DNA of 64,000 nucleotides, from the NCBI RefSeq assembly GCF_018141545.1, contig NZ_CP064356.1, positions 186,001 to 250,000 of the forward strand, given 5' to 3'. The position numbers and the translations under genes were made by a program. The notes beneath the pieces are model-generated. The model was not told the origin of the DNA and ran no database searches. It was given only the letters and a program-made list of their open reading frames with translations. Shown in pieces: positions 26,159-34,128 of the stretch. The stretch's first letter is position 1. Each line of letters begins with the position of its first letter. The stretch comes from Miltoncostaea oceani (GTDB lineage: Bacteria; Actinomycetota; Thermoleophilia; Miltoncostaeales; Miltoncostaeaceae).

Positions 26159-27357
26159 GTGGCGTCGGCGATACTGCCGGCCGTGAGTCGCCACCGTTCT
26201 GGTCGCAGCTACATCAACGCCTACGAAGCCGTGCGTCGCGCCAGTGACCACGGATTTCTGGAGCAAGCGGTCGTGACAGCGGGCGCTCGGATCGTCTACT
26301 CGAGCGGCCCCAGCGTCGCCCCGCTCTTCCTGACGATCGAGCACCCCGACGGCGCTCGAGAGGGCGTGGTCGTCTACGCGTTCCACGCAAATCGGCGGGT
26401 GACGCGGAACCGACCCGCTGACGAGCATAGGTGTCAGGTTCGATATGGGAACGTGAACGACGATGCCTGGCGGCTCGCCGAGCATCGGGTCGCGTTCGAC
26501 CCCGCGGCTGCCGACGTGACCTTGGTCGTTGCCGTGGAGCCCGAGGCCGAGATCATCGTGGCGCTCGACCCCCTCCTCTACGACCCCCTCCCGCTCGGGA
26601 TCTCGGTCTTCTGGAAGGATGCCGAGGTTGCCCTGGCGCAGGCCACAGGCTGGCATGCCTGGGAGCGGGACAACATCACGGGCGCCAACCGGTCAGCCCG
26701 CAGCGCCACCCTCGGGGTCGAGGCGCTTCTCGCCGTCGCTCCCGAGCGCATCCTGGAGCTGATCCGCTTCGAGCGCACCGCCCAGGCCCTTCGTCTCGAC
26801 CCGGCCCTTCGCCTTCGGTCTGCGCAGGACTTCCCGGCGACGGCTGGCGGTCCCATCGGGCTCCACGCGCTCGAGCGCGAGTATCAGCTGCCCGCGAGGG
26901 AGATCCTCGCCATCGTCGGCGAGCGGGCGCGCCTTGCGATGGCCGTCCGGGGCGGCGTCGCGGAGCATCACCTGGGGCTGCTCCTTGCGGGACACCCCGA
27001 GGTCGCCGGGGCTGAGATGGGGCTCCAAGAAGGGCCGCCCGACTACATCGTGACCTGCACGACGGTAGGTCCACGACGATCGAGTGCAAGAACGCCTCGC
27101 CCAAGCTCTACGCCGATGGGACGCCGAAGGTCGAGGTTCAGAAGACCAGGACCTCGAAGGCTGACCCCGCTAGTCGGCTCTACGAGCCTTCGGCCTTCGA
27201 CATCCTCGCGGCCTGCATGTACGGGCCGACCGGTCGCTGGGAGTTCAAGTTCCGCCGCTCCGTCGATCTTCGCGCTCACGAGGACCATCCCGGGAGGATC
27301 GCACCGCTGCAGCGCATCACCGATGAATGGGCGAGTGACCTCGCGGACGTCCTCTAG
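26159..27357 (+). pseudogene. PD-(D/E)xK restriction-type endonuclease, frameshifted in its active site
   Basis: The first frame, from GTG 26159 (GTG 26183 is an alternative), codes about 300 residues to PPDYIVTCT. A one-base phase change near 27062 is then needed to continue with GRSTTIECKNASPK and run to TAG 27357. PD and ECK together form the PD-(D/E)xK catalytic core, so the shift lies between the two halves of the active site. Joined, the protein would be about 399 residues. It ends four bases into the cytosine methyltransferase gene, which converges on it, the usual set-up of a type II restriction partner. As read here it would be cut off before ECK and be inactive. Confidence 0.7.
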
Positions 27358-28439
27358 GCTCGAGCGAGCACGCGCTCAGCCTCAAGCGGCAGTCCCTCGG
27401 AGACGCGGTCGAGCCAGGCAAGCGATGCGCGAACGGACAATGCGACGGCCTTCGCGAGCCGCGGCGGGACGGCGTTGCCGATCTGGCGGAACTGGGCGAC
27501 CTGAGGTCCGCGGAACTGCCAGCTTGGATCGAAGGTCTGGAGCGCGGCCGCCTCCTGAACAGTCAGGCGCCTGAGGCGATCCGGGGCGACGTCGATGGGG
27601 TCTTCACCGGCCAGGAGGCGAGCGTGGTAGCCGCGCACCCAGGGCTCGGCACCGTGGGCCAGCTCCTCCTGGTCGATGATGGGCGTCGCGTTGCCGCCCA
27701 TCGACGCCGGGAGCGTCTTCGCCGGGCCGCCCAGGTCGAGCGGGCGACCTGAGCCGTTGAAAAGGAGGCTCCCGTGGTGCGCGCGCGGCCTCATCACCGG
27801 CCGGCTCGCGGGAATGACCCGGGCCGCGCAGAGTGCGTCGTTGCCCGGCTCTCCAAAGGCGGGCAGGCCCCGGAGGGCCTCCCGCACGCTGGGCGGCGAC
27901 CCCTTCGACGTGGGCAGGGGGCAGAGAGGCGCCATCCCCCGCGTTCCGACGAGGAACATCCGCTCGCGAGTCTGCGGGACCCCGAAGTCGGCGGCGTTCA
28001 GGAGGAATAGCTCGACCTGGTAGCCGAGCGCGCGCGCGGTGCGCCGAAGGTCTTCGCGGACCGCTGACCACCGATCGCTCACGGCAAGTGCCTTCACGTT
28101 CTCCAAGACAAAGGCCCTGGGGGAGAATCGAGCGACGAGGTCCATGAAGGCATGGACGTGGGTGCTCCGAGGGTCCTCCGGGTCCATCTTCCCGATCACC
28201 GAGAACCCCTGGCACGGTGGGCCGCCGATGATCACATCGACCCCAGAGGCTCCGAGCGGGACGACTCCTGGAAGCTCTCCGTGGACCACATGGGCTCCGA
28301 GGTTCGCGCGGTAGGTCTCCACGGCCCAGCGATCGGACTCAACGGCTGCGACGATCTCGAACCCCGCGTCGCGGAAGCCGCAGTCGAGGCCGCCGGCTCC
28401 CGAGTAGAGCGAGAGGACGGTGGGGGCGGTCGCGGTCAC
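27354..28439 (-). CDS. DNA (cytosine-5-)-methyltransferase
   Basis: A 361-residue C5 methyltransferase. Motif I (LSLYSGAGGLDCGF) binds S-adenosylmethionine; motif IV GGPPCQGFS has the catalytic Cys76; motif VI LENV is at 112-115; motif VIII PQTRER is at 155-160; motif X (RQIGNAVPP) lies near the end. The variable target-recognition region is between about 185 and 290, so the site cannot be read off. GTG 28439 is the start. It is divergent from vsr and converges with the frameshifted nuclease. It should protect against the restriction activity encoded alongside, and possibly against host enzymes. Confidence 0.93.
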   Translation of the reverse strand: MTATAPTVLSLYSGAGGLDCGFRDAGFEIVAAVESDRWAVETYRANLGAHVVHGELPGVVPLGASGVDVIIGGPPCQGFSVIGKMDPEDPRSTHVHAFMDLVARFSPRAFVLENVKALAVSDRWSAVREDLRRTARALGYQVELFLLNAADFGVPQTRERMFLVGTRGMAPLCPLPTSKGSPPSVREALRGLPAFGEPGNDALCAARVIPASRPVMRPRAHHGSLLFNGSGRPLDLGGPAKTLPASMGGNATPIIDQEELAHGAEPWVRGYHARLLAGEDPIDVAPDRLRRLTVQEAAALQTFDPSWQFRGPQVAQFRQIGNAVPPRLAKAVALSVRASLAWLDRVSEGLPLEAERVLARA

Positions 28440-28523
28440 GGGGCCGATTATGGACCGTGGCCACGGACGTCGTCGTCACGGGACGTGACGACTTGCGCCC
28501 CAGATTGCTCCAGGATCAGGCAC

Positions 28524-29006
28524 ATGAGCGCCAGCCCCTACCCGTTGCCCTCGAGCGACGCCGTCAGCGTCCGGATGCGCGCCAATCGGCGCCGAGACAC
28601 CCGCCCGGAGACCGCCGTTCGTTCCGCGCTGCACGGGCGCGGCCTTCGCTACCGCGTCGACTTGCCGATCCAACTGCCCGGGCGTCGTCCCGTCCGGCCC
28701 GACATCGTCTTCACGCACGCACGCGTCTGCATCTTCGTGGATGGTTGCTTCTGGCACTGCTGCCCCATCCACGGGGTCGAGCCGGCCAGGAACGCCGACT
28801 ACTGGGGCCCGAAGCTCGCTCGCAACGTCGCCCGCGACAGGGCGGTGGATGCCGCCTTGGCGGATGATGGTTGGACGGTCCTTCGAATCTGGGAGCACGA
28901 CGACCCAGGCAGCGCAGCCGCCGTCATTGCCGACCTTGTGAGCGAGATGGCCCATCCGGCGACCGGCACACGATCCCACCGGACCCCGAGCGACGCGGCA
29001 GGCTAG
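28524..29006 (+). CDS. vsr: Very short patch repair endonuclease
   Basis: A 160-residue Vsr nuclease, which nicks next to T:G mismatches made when 5-methylcytosine deaminates. The family signature is complete: RRRDTRPETAVRSALH, VRPDIVF with the catalytic aspartate, FVDGCFWHCCPIHG with zinc ligands, and YWGPKLARNVARDR, followed by LRIWEHD. ATG 28524 is the start. It is transcribed away from the C5 methyltransferase across an 84-base gap, which must hold both promoters. The pairing with a cytosine-5 methyltransferase is the standard context. Confidence 0.92.
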   Translation: MSASPYPLPSSDAVSVRMRANRRRDTRPETAVRSALHGRGLRYRVDLPIQLPGRRPVRPDIVFTHARVCIFVDGCFWHCCPIHGVEPARNADYWGPKLARNVARDRAVDAALADDGWTVLRIWEHDDPGSAAAVIADLVSEMAHPATGTRSHRTPSDAAG

Positions 29007-29983
29007 GAGAGCGCCCAGTCGTAGCGGCCGGCATAGTGGCTGTACCTCTGGGCGAACATGGACGCCAGAGGTCGCAGTTCGGGCTCGAGGGGCTCGGCCA
29101 GGGTCCGCCTCGTGTCGTCGACGAAGCTCGCATGAGCGCGGTTCAGTCCCTTGGCATCGCGAATGGACGGGTGTAGGCGGATCTGCCTGGTCTCGGGATC
29201 CACCCAAGCCAGATGGGCATCAAGTGCAGCGTGGTGGTTCGGGCAGAGCGCCACGCCGTTCCATGCCTGGTCCTGGGATCCCTCGGCAGCAGCGGGGAAG
29301 ATGTGCGCGCTCTCGACGAGGCCGAGGCCCAGTTCGCACATCGCGCATCGGCCCGAGTAGGCGCGGAGAACCGCTCGCCTGAAGCGGACGCAGCGCACGA
29401 GCATCGTCGTGACCCGGCGCTTGCGCTCTTCGGCCACGTCGGCAGCGGCGGTGACGACCTCGACCGCGCCGACGCGCACTTCGTCAGAGCGCAGCGGCAC
29501 GTCGAGATGCTCGGCCGCGACGAAGGCCGCGAACAGCGCTGGGTGGAAGTACGTCAGTAGCTCACCCGACGTGCTCTCGCGCGTCTCCCACCCAGCGGTC
29601 GCAGCGGTCCGAAGGGCATCGAGGGGCTGGAACACCGAGAAGCGGGTCGCCTTGCCCTCCCGAAGGCGAGCGTCCGCGGCCACGATGACCGGCGCTGGTA
29701 CGTCCATGAGCGGATCGTCCGCCCAAACGCCGATCAGCAGCGGGAGTCGACCGGTCGGGACGACGATGGGCCGATCCTTGCCGGGGTTCTCGAATCGCCG
29801 CTCGCTGGGGTCCTTTCCCCGGTGGGATCGAATGACGGTGCTGAGCCACAGCGCAACCTGGACGGACGTGTCCGGGAGGTGCACGACGCCGAGCGCCGGC
29901 CAACGCTGCCCCGAATCCTCGATCTTCAGGACCGAAGAGCCGACCAACGACTGAAGCCGCGCGGTGACGTTCTCTCGACCCAT
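29003..29983 (-). CDS. HNH restriction-type endonuclease
   Basis: A 326-residue protein. The C-terminal third is an HNH nuclease: CAMC and CPNHH zinc and catalytic ligands around ESAHIFPAA and NGVALCPNHHAALD. The N-terminal two thirds is a domain of unknown family that may recognise DNA, and it starts GRENVTARLQSLVG. HNH proteins of this size next to a C5 methyltransferase and vsr are often the cognate restriction enzyme, so it may be the working nuclease of this system while the PD-(D/E)xK gene is broken. It overlaps the vsr stop by four bases and converges with it. Confidence 0.75.
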   Translation of the reverse strand: MGRENVTARLQSLVGSSVLKIEDSGQRWPALGVVHLPDTSVQVALWLSTVIRSHRGKDPSERRFENPGKDRPIVVPTGRLPLLIGVWADDPLMDVPAPVIVAADARLREGKATRFSVFQPLDALRTAATAGWETRESTSGELLTYFHPALFAAFVAAEHLDVPLRSDEVRVGAVEVVTAAADVAEERKRRVTTMLVRCVRFRRAVLRAYSGRCAMCELGLGLVESAHIFPAAAEGSQDQAWNGVALCPNHHAALDAHLAWVDPETRQIRLHPSIRDAKGLNRAHASFVDDTRRTLAEPLEPELRPLASMFAQRYSHYAGRYDWALS

Positions 29984-30149
29984 CGTCCTCCCTGCTCGTC
30001 CGCATGTGCCGAGGGCAGGCTATTGGGCCGACCGGATGCGGATGCGGGCCGCGACTGCGCCGGCGAGGGTTTCTCGATGGTCCCTCGTCCGTCTCTCTCC
30101 GCGCGTTCCGGGGAGTCCTCGCGAATCCCTAGGGCGTACCGTTCGGGGC

Positions 30150-30626
30150 ATGGGAGCCGGTCAGTCGAGCGCGAACTCAGCCAAGGCTCTGGCCGCAGCC
30201 GCGGCCGCCGCCGAGGCCCACCGGGCGGCGCTGCGTGCCGAGCTTGACCTTCTGGACGAGAGGGACCGAGCGCTCGTCACGGCGATCCGAGCGGGAGCTC
30301 GGCTCGAGGAAGCGGCTGAGGCGGCCGCGATCTCACGCGCGGCCGTGTCGAAGGCAGCCCGCAGGACCCTGTCGAGCCGAACGGGGAGGGGCGGTCCGTA
30401 CTCGCGACGCCGGGGGACCTCAGCAGCCCTCGGTGGTGTCGCTGAGGCGGCGCGGAGCTTGGCTTCTGCCAGGGAGCGCACACGCCTGGCCAAGGCTCAG
30501 CGAGATAGGGAAATCGCGAACGTGGTGGCCGACGGCGCCGGTGTATCTGAGACCGCTGGCGTGATCGGGATGACACCGGCGTCGGTCTCAGTCATAGCCC
30601 GATCGAGCGCAACCGTGAGGCCATAG
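30150..30626 (+). CDS. Helix-turn-helix protein with two HTH-like segments
   Basis: A 158-residue, Ala/Arg-rich helical protein starting at ATG 30150. A long helix (ALRAELDLLDERDRALVTAI) is followed by a first HTH-like unit (LEEAAEAAAISRAAVSKAA), a basic linker, and a second one (VSETAGVIGMTPASVSVIA). The layout resembles tandem sigma-region-4-like helices and could bind two half-sites. It lies between the restriction genes and the transfer operon, and may control either. No family could be named. Confidence 0.6.
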   Translation: MGAGQSSANSAKALAAAAAAAEAHRAALRAELDLLDERDRALVTAIRAGARLEEAAEAAAISRAAVSKAARRTLSSRTGRGGPYSRRRGTSAALGGVAEAARSLASARERTRLAKAQRDREIANVVADGAGVSETAGVIGMTPASVSVIARSSATVRP

Positions 30627-30686
30627 ACGTAAGCGCTGGCGCAGTTGCATCTCCTATGAGATAGGCGACGAGCTATTTAGATGTGG

Positions 30687-30716
30687 TTGACGAAAGTGCC
30701 TGTGCGGATGTAGCGT
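30687..30716 (+). promoter_or_regulatory. Candidate sigma-70-type promoter of the transfer operon
   Basis: TTGACG at 30687-30692 and TAGCGT at 30711-30716 are separated by 18 bases, a fair match to a housekeeping promoter. Just upstream, CCTAT-GAG-ATAGG (30653-30665) is a perfect inverted repeat that could be an operator. The leader hairpin and the ssb operon follow downstream. Confidence 0.4.
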
Positions 30717-30734
30717 CGCGGGCACAACAAAAGA

Positions 30735-30763
30735 GGCCCGGCGACGCGCCAACGCCCCGGGCC
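30735..30763 (+). promoter_or_regulatory. Leader hairpin before the ssb operon
   Basis: GGCCCGG at 30735-30741 pairs with CCGGGCC at 30757-30763, and the 15-base loop has further possible pairing. It is preceded by an A-rich run and followed 11 bases later by a strong AAGGAGG ribosome site. The hairpin has no T tract, so it more likely stabilises the mRNA or shapes translation than terminates. Confidence 0.4.
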
Positions 30764-30787
30764 GTGGCAACCGAAGGAGGCCTTCGG

Positions 30788-30880
30788 ATGCGTTACGACC
30801 GTACCAACGGGTGCATCGCCGCGCTCGCGCGCGCTGACGCTCGCCCTTACAAGGGAAGGTGGGCGCACCGTGCCCGCTGA
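30788..30880 (+). CDS. 30-residue leader peptide coupled to ssb
   Basis: A short gene starts at ATG 30788 with the best ribosome site in the neighbourhood (AAGGAGG, about seven bases upstream). It codes a basic peptide beginning MRYDRTNGCIAALA. Its TGA (30878-30880) overlaps the GTG start of ssb at 30870, which itself lacks such a strong site. This suggests that ssb is translated by coupling to the leader. It might instead be a small functional peptide. Confidence 0.5.
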   Translation: MRYDRTNGCIAALARADARPYKGRWAHRAR

Positions 30881-31283
30881 CCTCAACACCGTCGGGCTCG
30901 TCGGTCGACTGACCCGCGATCCCGAGCTTCGCTACACGGCCGCCGGTGAGGCGGTCTGCGCGATGCGCCTGGCCGTCGCCACGCGCACGCGCACCGGGGA
31001 GGACTGGGAGGACCGGCCGAACTTCTTCGACGTCTCGGTCTTCGGCCGAAACGGCGAGGCCGCTGCCGAGCACCTGACCAAGGGGCGGCGCATCGGCGTC
31101 GCCGGTCGCCTGGCCTGGCGCGAGTGGCAGGCCGACGACGGCTCGCGCCGTGAGGCGGTCCAGGTGATCGCGTCATCGGTGCAGTACCTGGACGCCCCGC
31201 GCCCCGCTGAGACCGAGGCCGTGCCGGTCGGCGGGGGCGCGAACGGAAAGGGGGCGCCTGGTGGCGACGACGCATCCCTCTGA
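30870..31283 (+). CDS. ssb: Single-stranded DNA-binding protein
   Basis: A 137-residue SSB with one OB fold: NTVGLVGRLTRDPELRYTAAG at the start (quoted in part), a central WEDRPNFFDVSVFGRNGE strand pair, and LTKGRRIGVAGRLAWREW. The C-terminal tail is short and Gly/Asp-rich and ends DDASL, rather than the DDDIPF that recruits host repair proteins. Element-encoded SSBs protect single strands during conjugative transfer. It is the first main gene of a five-gene overlapping operon ending with parB. Confidence 0.9.
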   Translation: MPADLNTVGLVGRLTRDPELRYTAAGEAVCAMRLAVATRTRTGEDWEDRPNFFDVSVFGRNGEAAAEHLTKGRRIGVAGRLAWREWQADDGSRREAVQVIASSVQYLDAPRPAETEAVPVGGGANGKGAPGGDDASL

Positions 31284-31875
31284 GCGCCCCGCGCTCATCC
31301 TCGCGCCCGAGGTCACCAACGACGTCGCGGGCGCAGCCATCGACGAGGCCGAGGCCGACCGCCTCTACGCCGAGGCGATGGCCGCCGCCCGCAGGGCCGC
31401 ACGCGTCGCCGCCGAGCTGGAGCGCGCCGCGGCCCAGGCCCCACAGCCTGGCTGGCAGCTCGCGGCGGCGTCCTGCCGTCGTGCTGAGGGCAGCCTGCGC
31501 GCCGCCGCCGAGGCGGTCCCCGAGGTGCCGGTCGACGCGACCGCCGAGCCCCGGCGGGCGCTGGTGATCGATCCGTTGTCGATCGACCGCCTTCGCCGGG
31601 CTGCCTTCTGGGAGGGCCGACCCCTCACCCTTACCCGGATGGAGTTCGATCTCCTGGTCGCGCTCGCCGAGCGAGCAGGGGAGGTCATGCACAAGGACGA
31701 CCTGCTGCGTCAGGTCTGGGGCTACGCCGCCCGGGCGCGCACGCGCACCGTCGATTCGCACGCCTCGCGCCTTCGCCGCTCCCTGATCGGCGTGGGAGCG
31801 CCCGGCACGATCATCGTCAACGTCTGGGGCATCGGCTATCGCCTGGTCGTGCCGGACGCGGAGCGGGCCGCGTGA
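31261..31875 (+). CDS. Winged-helix (OmpR-type) DNA-binding protein without receiver domain
   Basis: A 204-residue protein from GTG 31261, overlapping ssb by 23 bases. The C-terminal hundred residues are an OmpR/PhoB-type effector domain: LTRMEFDLLVALAERAGEVM, the recognition region RTVDSHASRLRRSL and the wing GIGYRLV. The N-terminal half is an Ala/Glu-rich helical segment, not a phosphoreceiver domain; there is no aspartate pocket. It is probably a constitutive or partner-controlled regulator of the transfer genes. Confidence 0.85.
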   Translation: MATTHPSERPALILAPEVTNDVAGAAIDEAEADRLYAEAMAAARRAARVAAELERAAAQAPQPGWQLAAASCRRAEGSLRAAAEAVPEVPVDATAEPRRALVIDPLSIDRLRRAAFWEGRPLTLTRMEFDLLVALAERAGEVMHKDDLLRQVWGYAARARTRTVDSHASRLRRSLIGVGAPGTIIVNVWGIGYRLVVPDAERAA

Positions 31876-32180
31876 ACCGGCCGGGAGACGACACAAGCGG
31901 CCTTCGTGCCGCCGTCCGCGCGGCGCTCGAGGCCGCCGACCTCGAGCCCGCCGTGCGGGCGCTCCTCGAGCTGCGCTTCCCCGCCGAGGGGCCGGGCGCC
32001 AGCCTCGACGAGACAGGCGCCGCCCTGTCGATGAGCCCCGCGATGGTCGCCCACATCGAGTTCGCCGCGCTCTGCGCCGTCGCCGCCCGAGGGCGGCCCG
32101 GCGCGAGCGCCGCCATCCAGACCGCGAGCGCAGCCGCCACGACGGCCGGCCCCTCGCACGCCGAGAGGAAGAGCGCATGA
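31872..32180 (+). CDS. Small sigma-region-4-like helix-turn-helix protein
   Basis: A 102-residue protein from GTG 31872, overlapping the previous stop (GTGA). The core (EPAVRALLELRFP, then ASLDETGAALSMSPAMVAHIE) follows the sigma region 4 pattern: a helix ending in R-F/Y-x, then a helix-turn-helix. No region 2 is present. The C terminus is Ala-rich and disordered. It could act as a small transcription factor or a partner of ParB in the same operon. Confidence 0.6.
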   Translation: MNRPGDDTSGLRAAVRAALEAADLEPAVRALLELRFPAEGPGASLDETGAALSMSPAMVAHIEFAALCAVAARGRPGASAAIQTASAAATTAGPSHAERKSA

Positions 32181-33793
32181 CCACCGAGACCAAGGACGCC
32201 ACGACGAGCACGCTCGCCGTACTCGACATCGAGGCGATCACCACCCGCGAAGGATGGAATCCGCGCACCCACGACGACGAGACGGAGCATCAGGCGCTGA
32301 CCGCCTCGGTGCGCGCCCAGGGCATCCTGCAGCCGCTCCTGGTCGAGCGCACCGACGTCGGCCCGGTCCTGATCGACGGCCACCGCCGCCTCGCCGCGGC
32401 GCGCGCGGCGGGGCTCACCGCCGTGCCGGTGATCGAGCGCACGGGGGATGAGGGGGAGGCGGCGCAGCTTGCCGCCGCCTTGGCCGCCAACCTGCGCCGC
32501 AGCGGCCTGGATCCGATCGAGGAGGCGCGCGCCTACGCCCGCGCCACGGAAGCCGGTTGGCCGCAACGGCGCATCGCGGAGGCGGTCGGCTGCTCGCGCC
32601 GCCACGTCTCGGAGCGCCTTCGCCTGCTGCGCCTGCCCGAGTCGGTCACCGAGGCGATCTCCGATGGCGTCCTGACGCTTGCCAGCGTCCCGCGCGTCGA
32701 GGCCGTGGCCGCCGTGTCGGCCTCCGTCGCGGAAGGCCTCGTGGCCGCCCTGCGCGACGGAGCGGCGACGTCGGCCGATCTCACCGAGCGGCCCGACGTC
32801 GTCCTCTCCGAGCTCGCGGAGCATCGCCCGGAGGGTCTGGTCCTCGCAACCCTGCCCGGCTACCTCGACCTCTCCCACCTGCTCGACCCGGAGGCCGACG
32901 CCGAGTTGTCGGCCCGCGCTGAGGCGGCCGGGGTGAGTGGTGTCCACCTGACCGTCGAGGACCTCGACGCCGCGCGCGCTTACGGCTGCCTGATCGAGTT
33001 CACCGAGCGCGAGGACTCCTACTGGCGACGCGGTTGGGTCGCGGACTCCCCCTGGCTCACCGACCGGGCGCGCCTGCACATCGAGCGCGTCGAGGACCGC
33101 GCCGCAGAGCGCGAGCGTGAGGACGCCGTTCGGCGTGCCGCCGACGACCAGGCGCGCGCCGAGCACGCCGCCCGCGACGCCGAGGCGCGCGGTGAGGATC
33201 CGCAGGCCGCAGCCGCCTCGGTGGCCGGCGAGTCCGACGGCGAGCGCCGGGCGCGCGAGCGCGCTGAGGCCGCCGAGGATCGGCGCAGCGCGCGCCTCGC
33301 GAACCTCGACCTCGGCCGTCGGGCGCTCCTGGCCTACGACGAGCCGCAGGCGATCACGACCGAGATGGCGCGTGCCCTGGCGCTCGCCGCCCTGCACCAC
33401 CACCAGGCCGAGGCCGCGCGCGGCCTGGTGCTCTGCCACGAGCGCCTCCAGACCACTGAGACGAGAACCACGAAGGCCGGAGCGATGAGCGAGAAGGTCA
33501 GCTACGCCGAGCCCGACGAGGCCGAGCGGGCGCTCAGCGAGTGGATCGAGGGCGCACGCACGCCCGAGCAGGTCATCGGGCGCGCCCTCCAGGCGCTGGC
33601 GCTCGGGTGGTTCGCCGACCAGGCGGCGCTACCTCGGAGCGAGCGTCGGCCGGGCGTCGTGCCGGGGCGCTGGGGCGGTGGCATAGCCGCCGGCCTGCCG
33701 GCCCTCGCGGCCGCCCTTGCGCGCCCGGTGCTGCCCGAGCGCATCGCCGCGCAGCTGCGCGAGTCCCACGACCCCGAGGCGCTCGCCGCGTAG
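32177..33793 (+). CDS. ParB-like partition or nuclease-family protein
   Basis: A 538-residue protein with an N-terminal ParB domain (GWNPRTHDD, the GILQPLLVER strand and LIDGHRRLAAARAAG, the CTP/DNA-binding GxRR-type box here GHRR) and a helix-turn-helix (WPQRRIAEAVGCSRRHVSERL). A long charged helical region follows and ends near 500. The usual partner ParA is not seen in the window. Element-borne ParB proteins without ParA may stabilise the excised circle or regulate transfer. It is the last gene of the ssb operon; the ATGA overlap shows coupling. Confidence 0.88.
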   Translation: MTTETKDATTSTLAVLDIEAITTREGWNPRTHDDETEHQALTASVRAQGILQPLLVERTDVGPVLIDGHRRLAAARAAGLTAVPVIERTGDEGEAAQLAAALAANLRRSGLDPIEEARAYARATEAGWPQRRIAEAVGCSRRHVSERLRLLRLPESVTEAISDGVLTLASVPRVEAVAAVSASVAEGLVAALRDGAATSADLTERPDVVLSELAEHRPEGLVLATLPGYLDLSHLLDPEADAELSARAEAAGVSGVHLTVEDLDAARAYGCLIEFTEREDSYWRRGWVADSPWLTDRARLHIERVEDRAAEREREDAVRRAADDQARAEHAARDAEARGEDPQAAAASVAGESDGERRARERAEAAEDRRSARLANLDLGRRALLAYDEPQAITTEMARALALAALHHHQAEAARGLVLCHERLQTTETRTTKAGAMSEKVSYAEPDEAERALSEWIEGARTPEQVIGRALQALALGWFADQAALPRSERRPGVVPGRWGGGIAAGLPALAAALARPVLPERIAAQLRESHDPEALAA

Positions 33794-34128
33794 GGGCGCG
33801 ACACCGACCGGGACGGACGCGGCGCGGCTCTTGGGTCGCGCGCGGCGGGCACCCGTCCCGGTCTTCGCTCCGTTCCGCGCTGGCCCGAGCGCCCGCCGGG
33901 CTATCGGGGCCCGTCGGGCTGCGCCCGTCGAATCGGACAGACGAAGCACACGTCGAAGGCAGGCTCGCAGCCACCAGAGCCGCACACGCCCACGCTGCTC
34001 GACTCCCCGAGGTCCCTTCCGGCGTAAGGCGACCCGGACGGCACCGCCCTGAATCAGTTCGCCTCGTGTTCTCAACAGACCGGCAAAGATGGCGGGCGCA
34101 CTTGCATCATGTGATGCTCGACTCCGAG
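33794..34128. other. Intergenic region with inverted repeats, candidate oriT
   Basis: This 335-base gap lies directly upstream of the relaxase gene. An 11-base perfect inverted repeat, GACCGGGACGG at 33806-33816 and CCGTCCCGGTC at 33853-33863, encloses 36 bases. Further right, GCCCGCCGGGC-like and CCCGTCGGGC-like palindromes occur near 33890-33925. MobF relaxases nick beside such repeats, often near their own genes. No nick sequence could be assigned. The gap may also hold the relaxase promoter. Confidence 0.4.

Noticed and set aside
27040-27090. Programmed ribosomal frameshift in the restriction nuclease
   Set aside because: No X-XXY-YYZ slippery site or downstream pseudoknot is apparent; a simple one-base loss explains the break better.
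30735-30763. Intrinsic terminator before ssb
   Set aside because: The hairpin lacks a downstream T tract and is followed closely by a strong ribosome site, so a leader role fits better.
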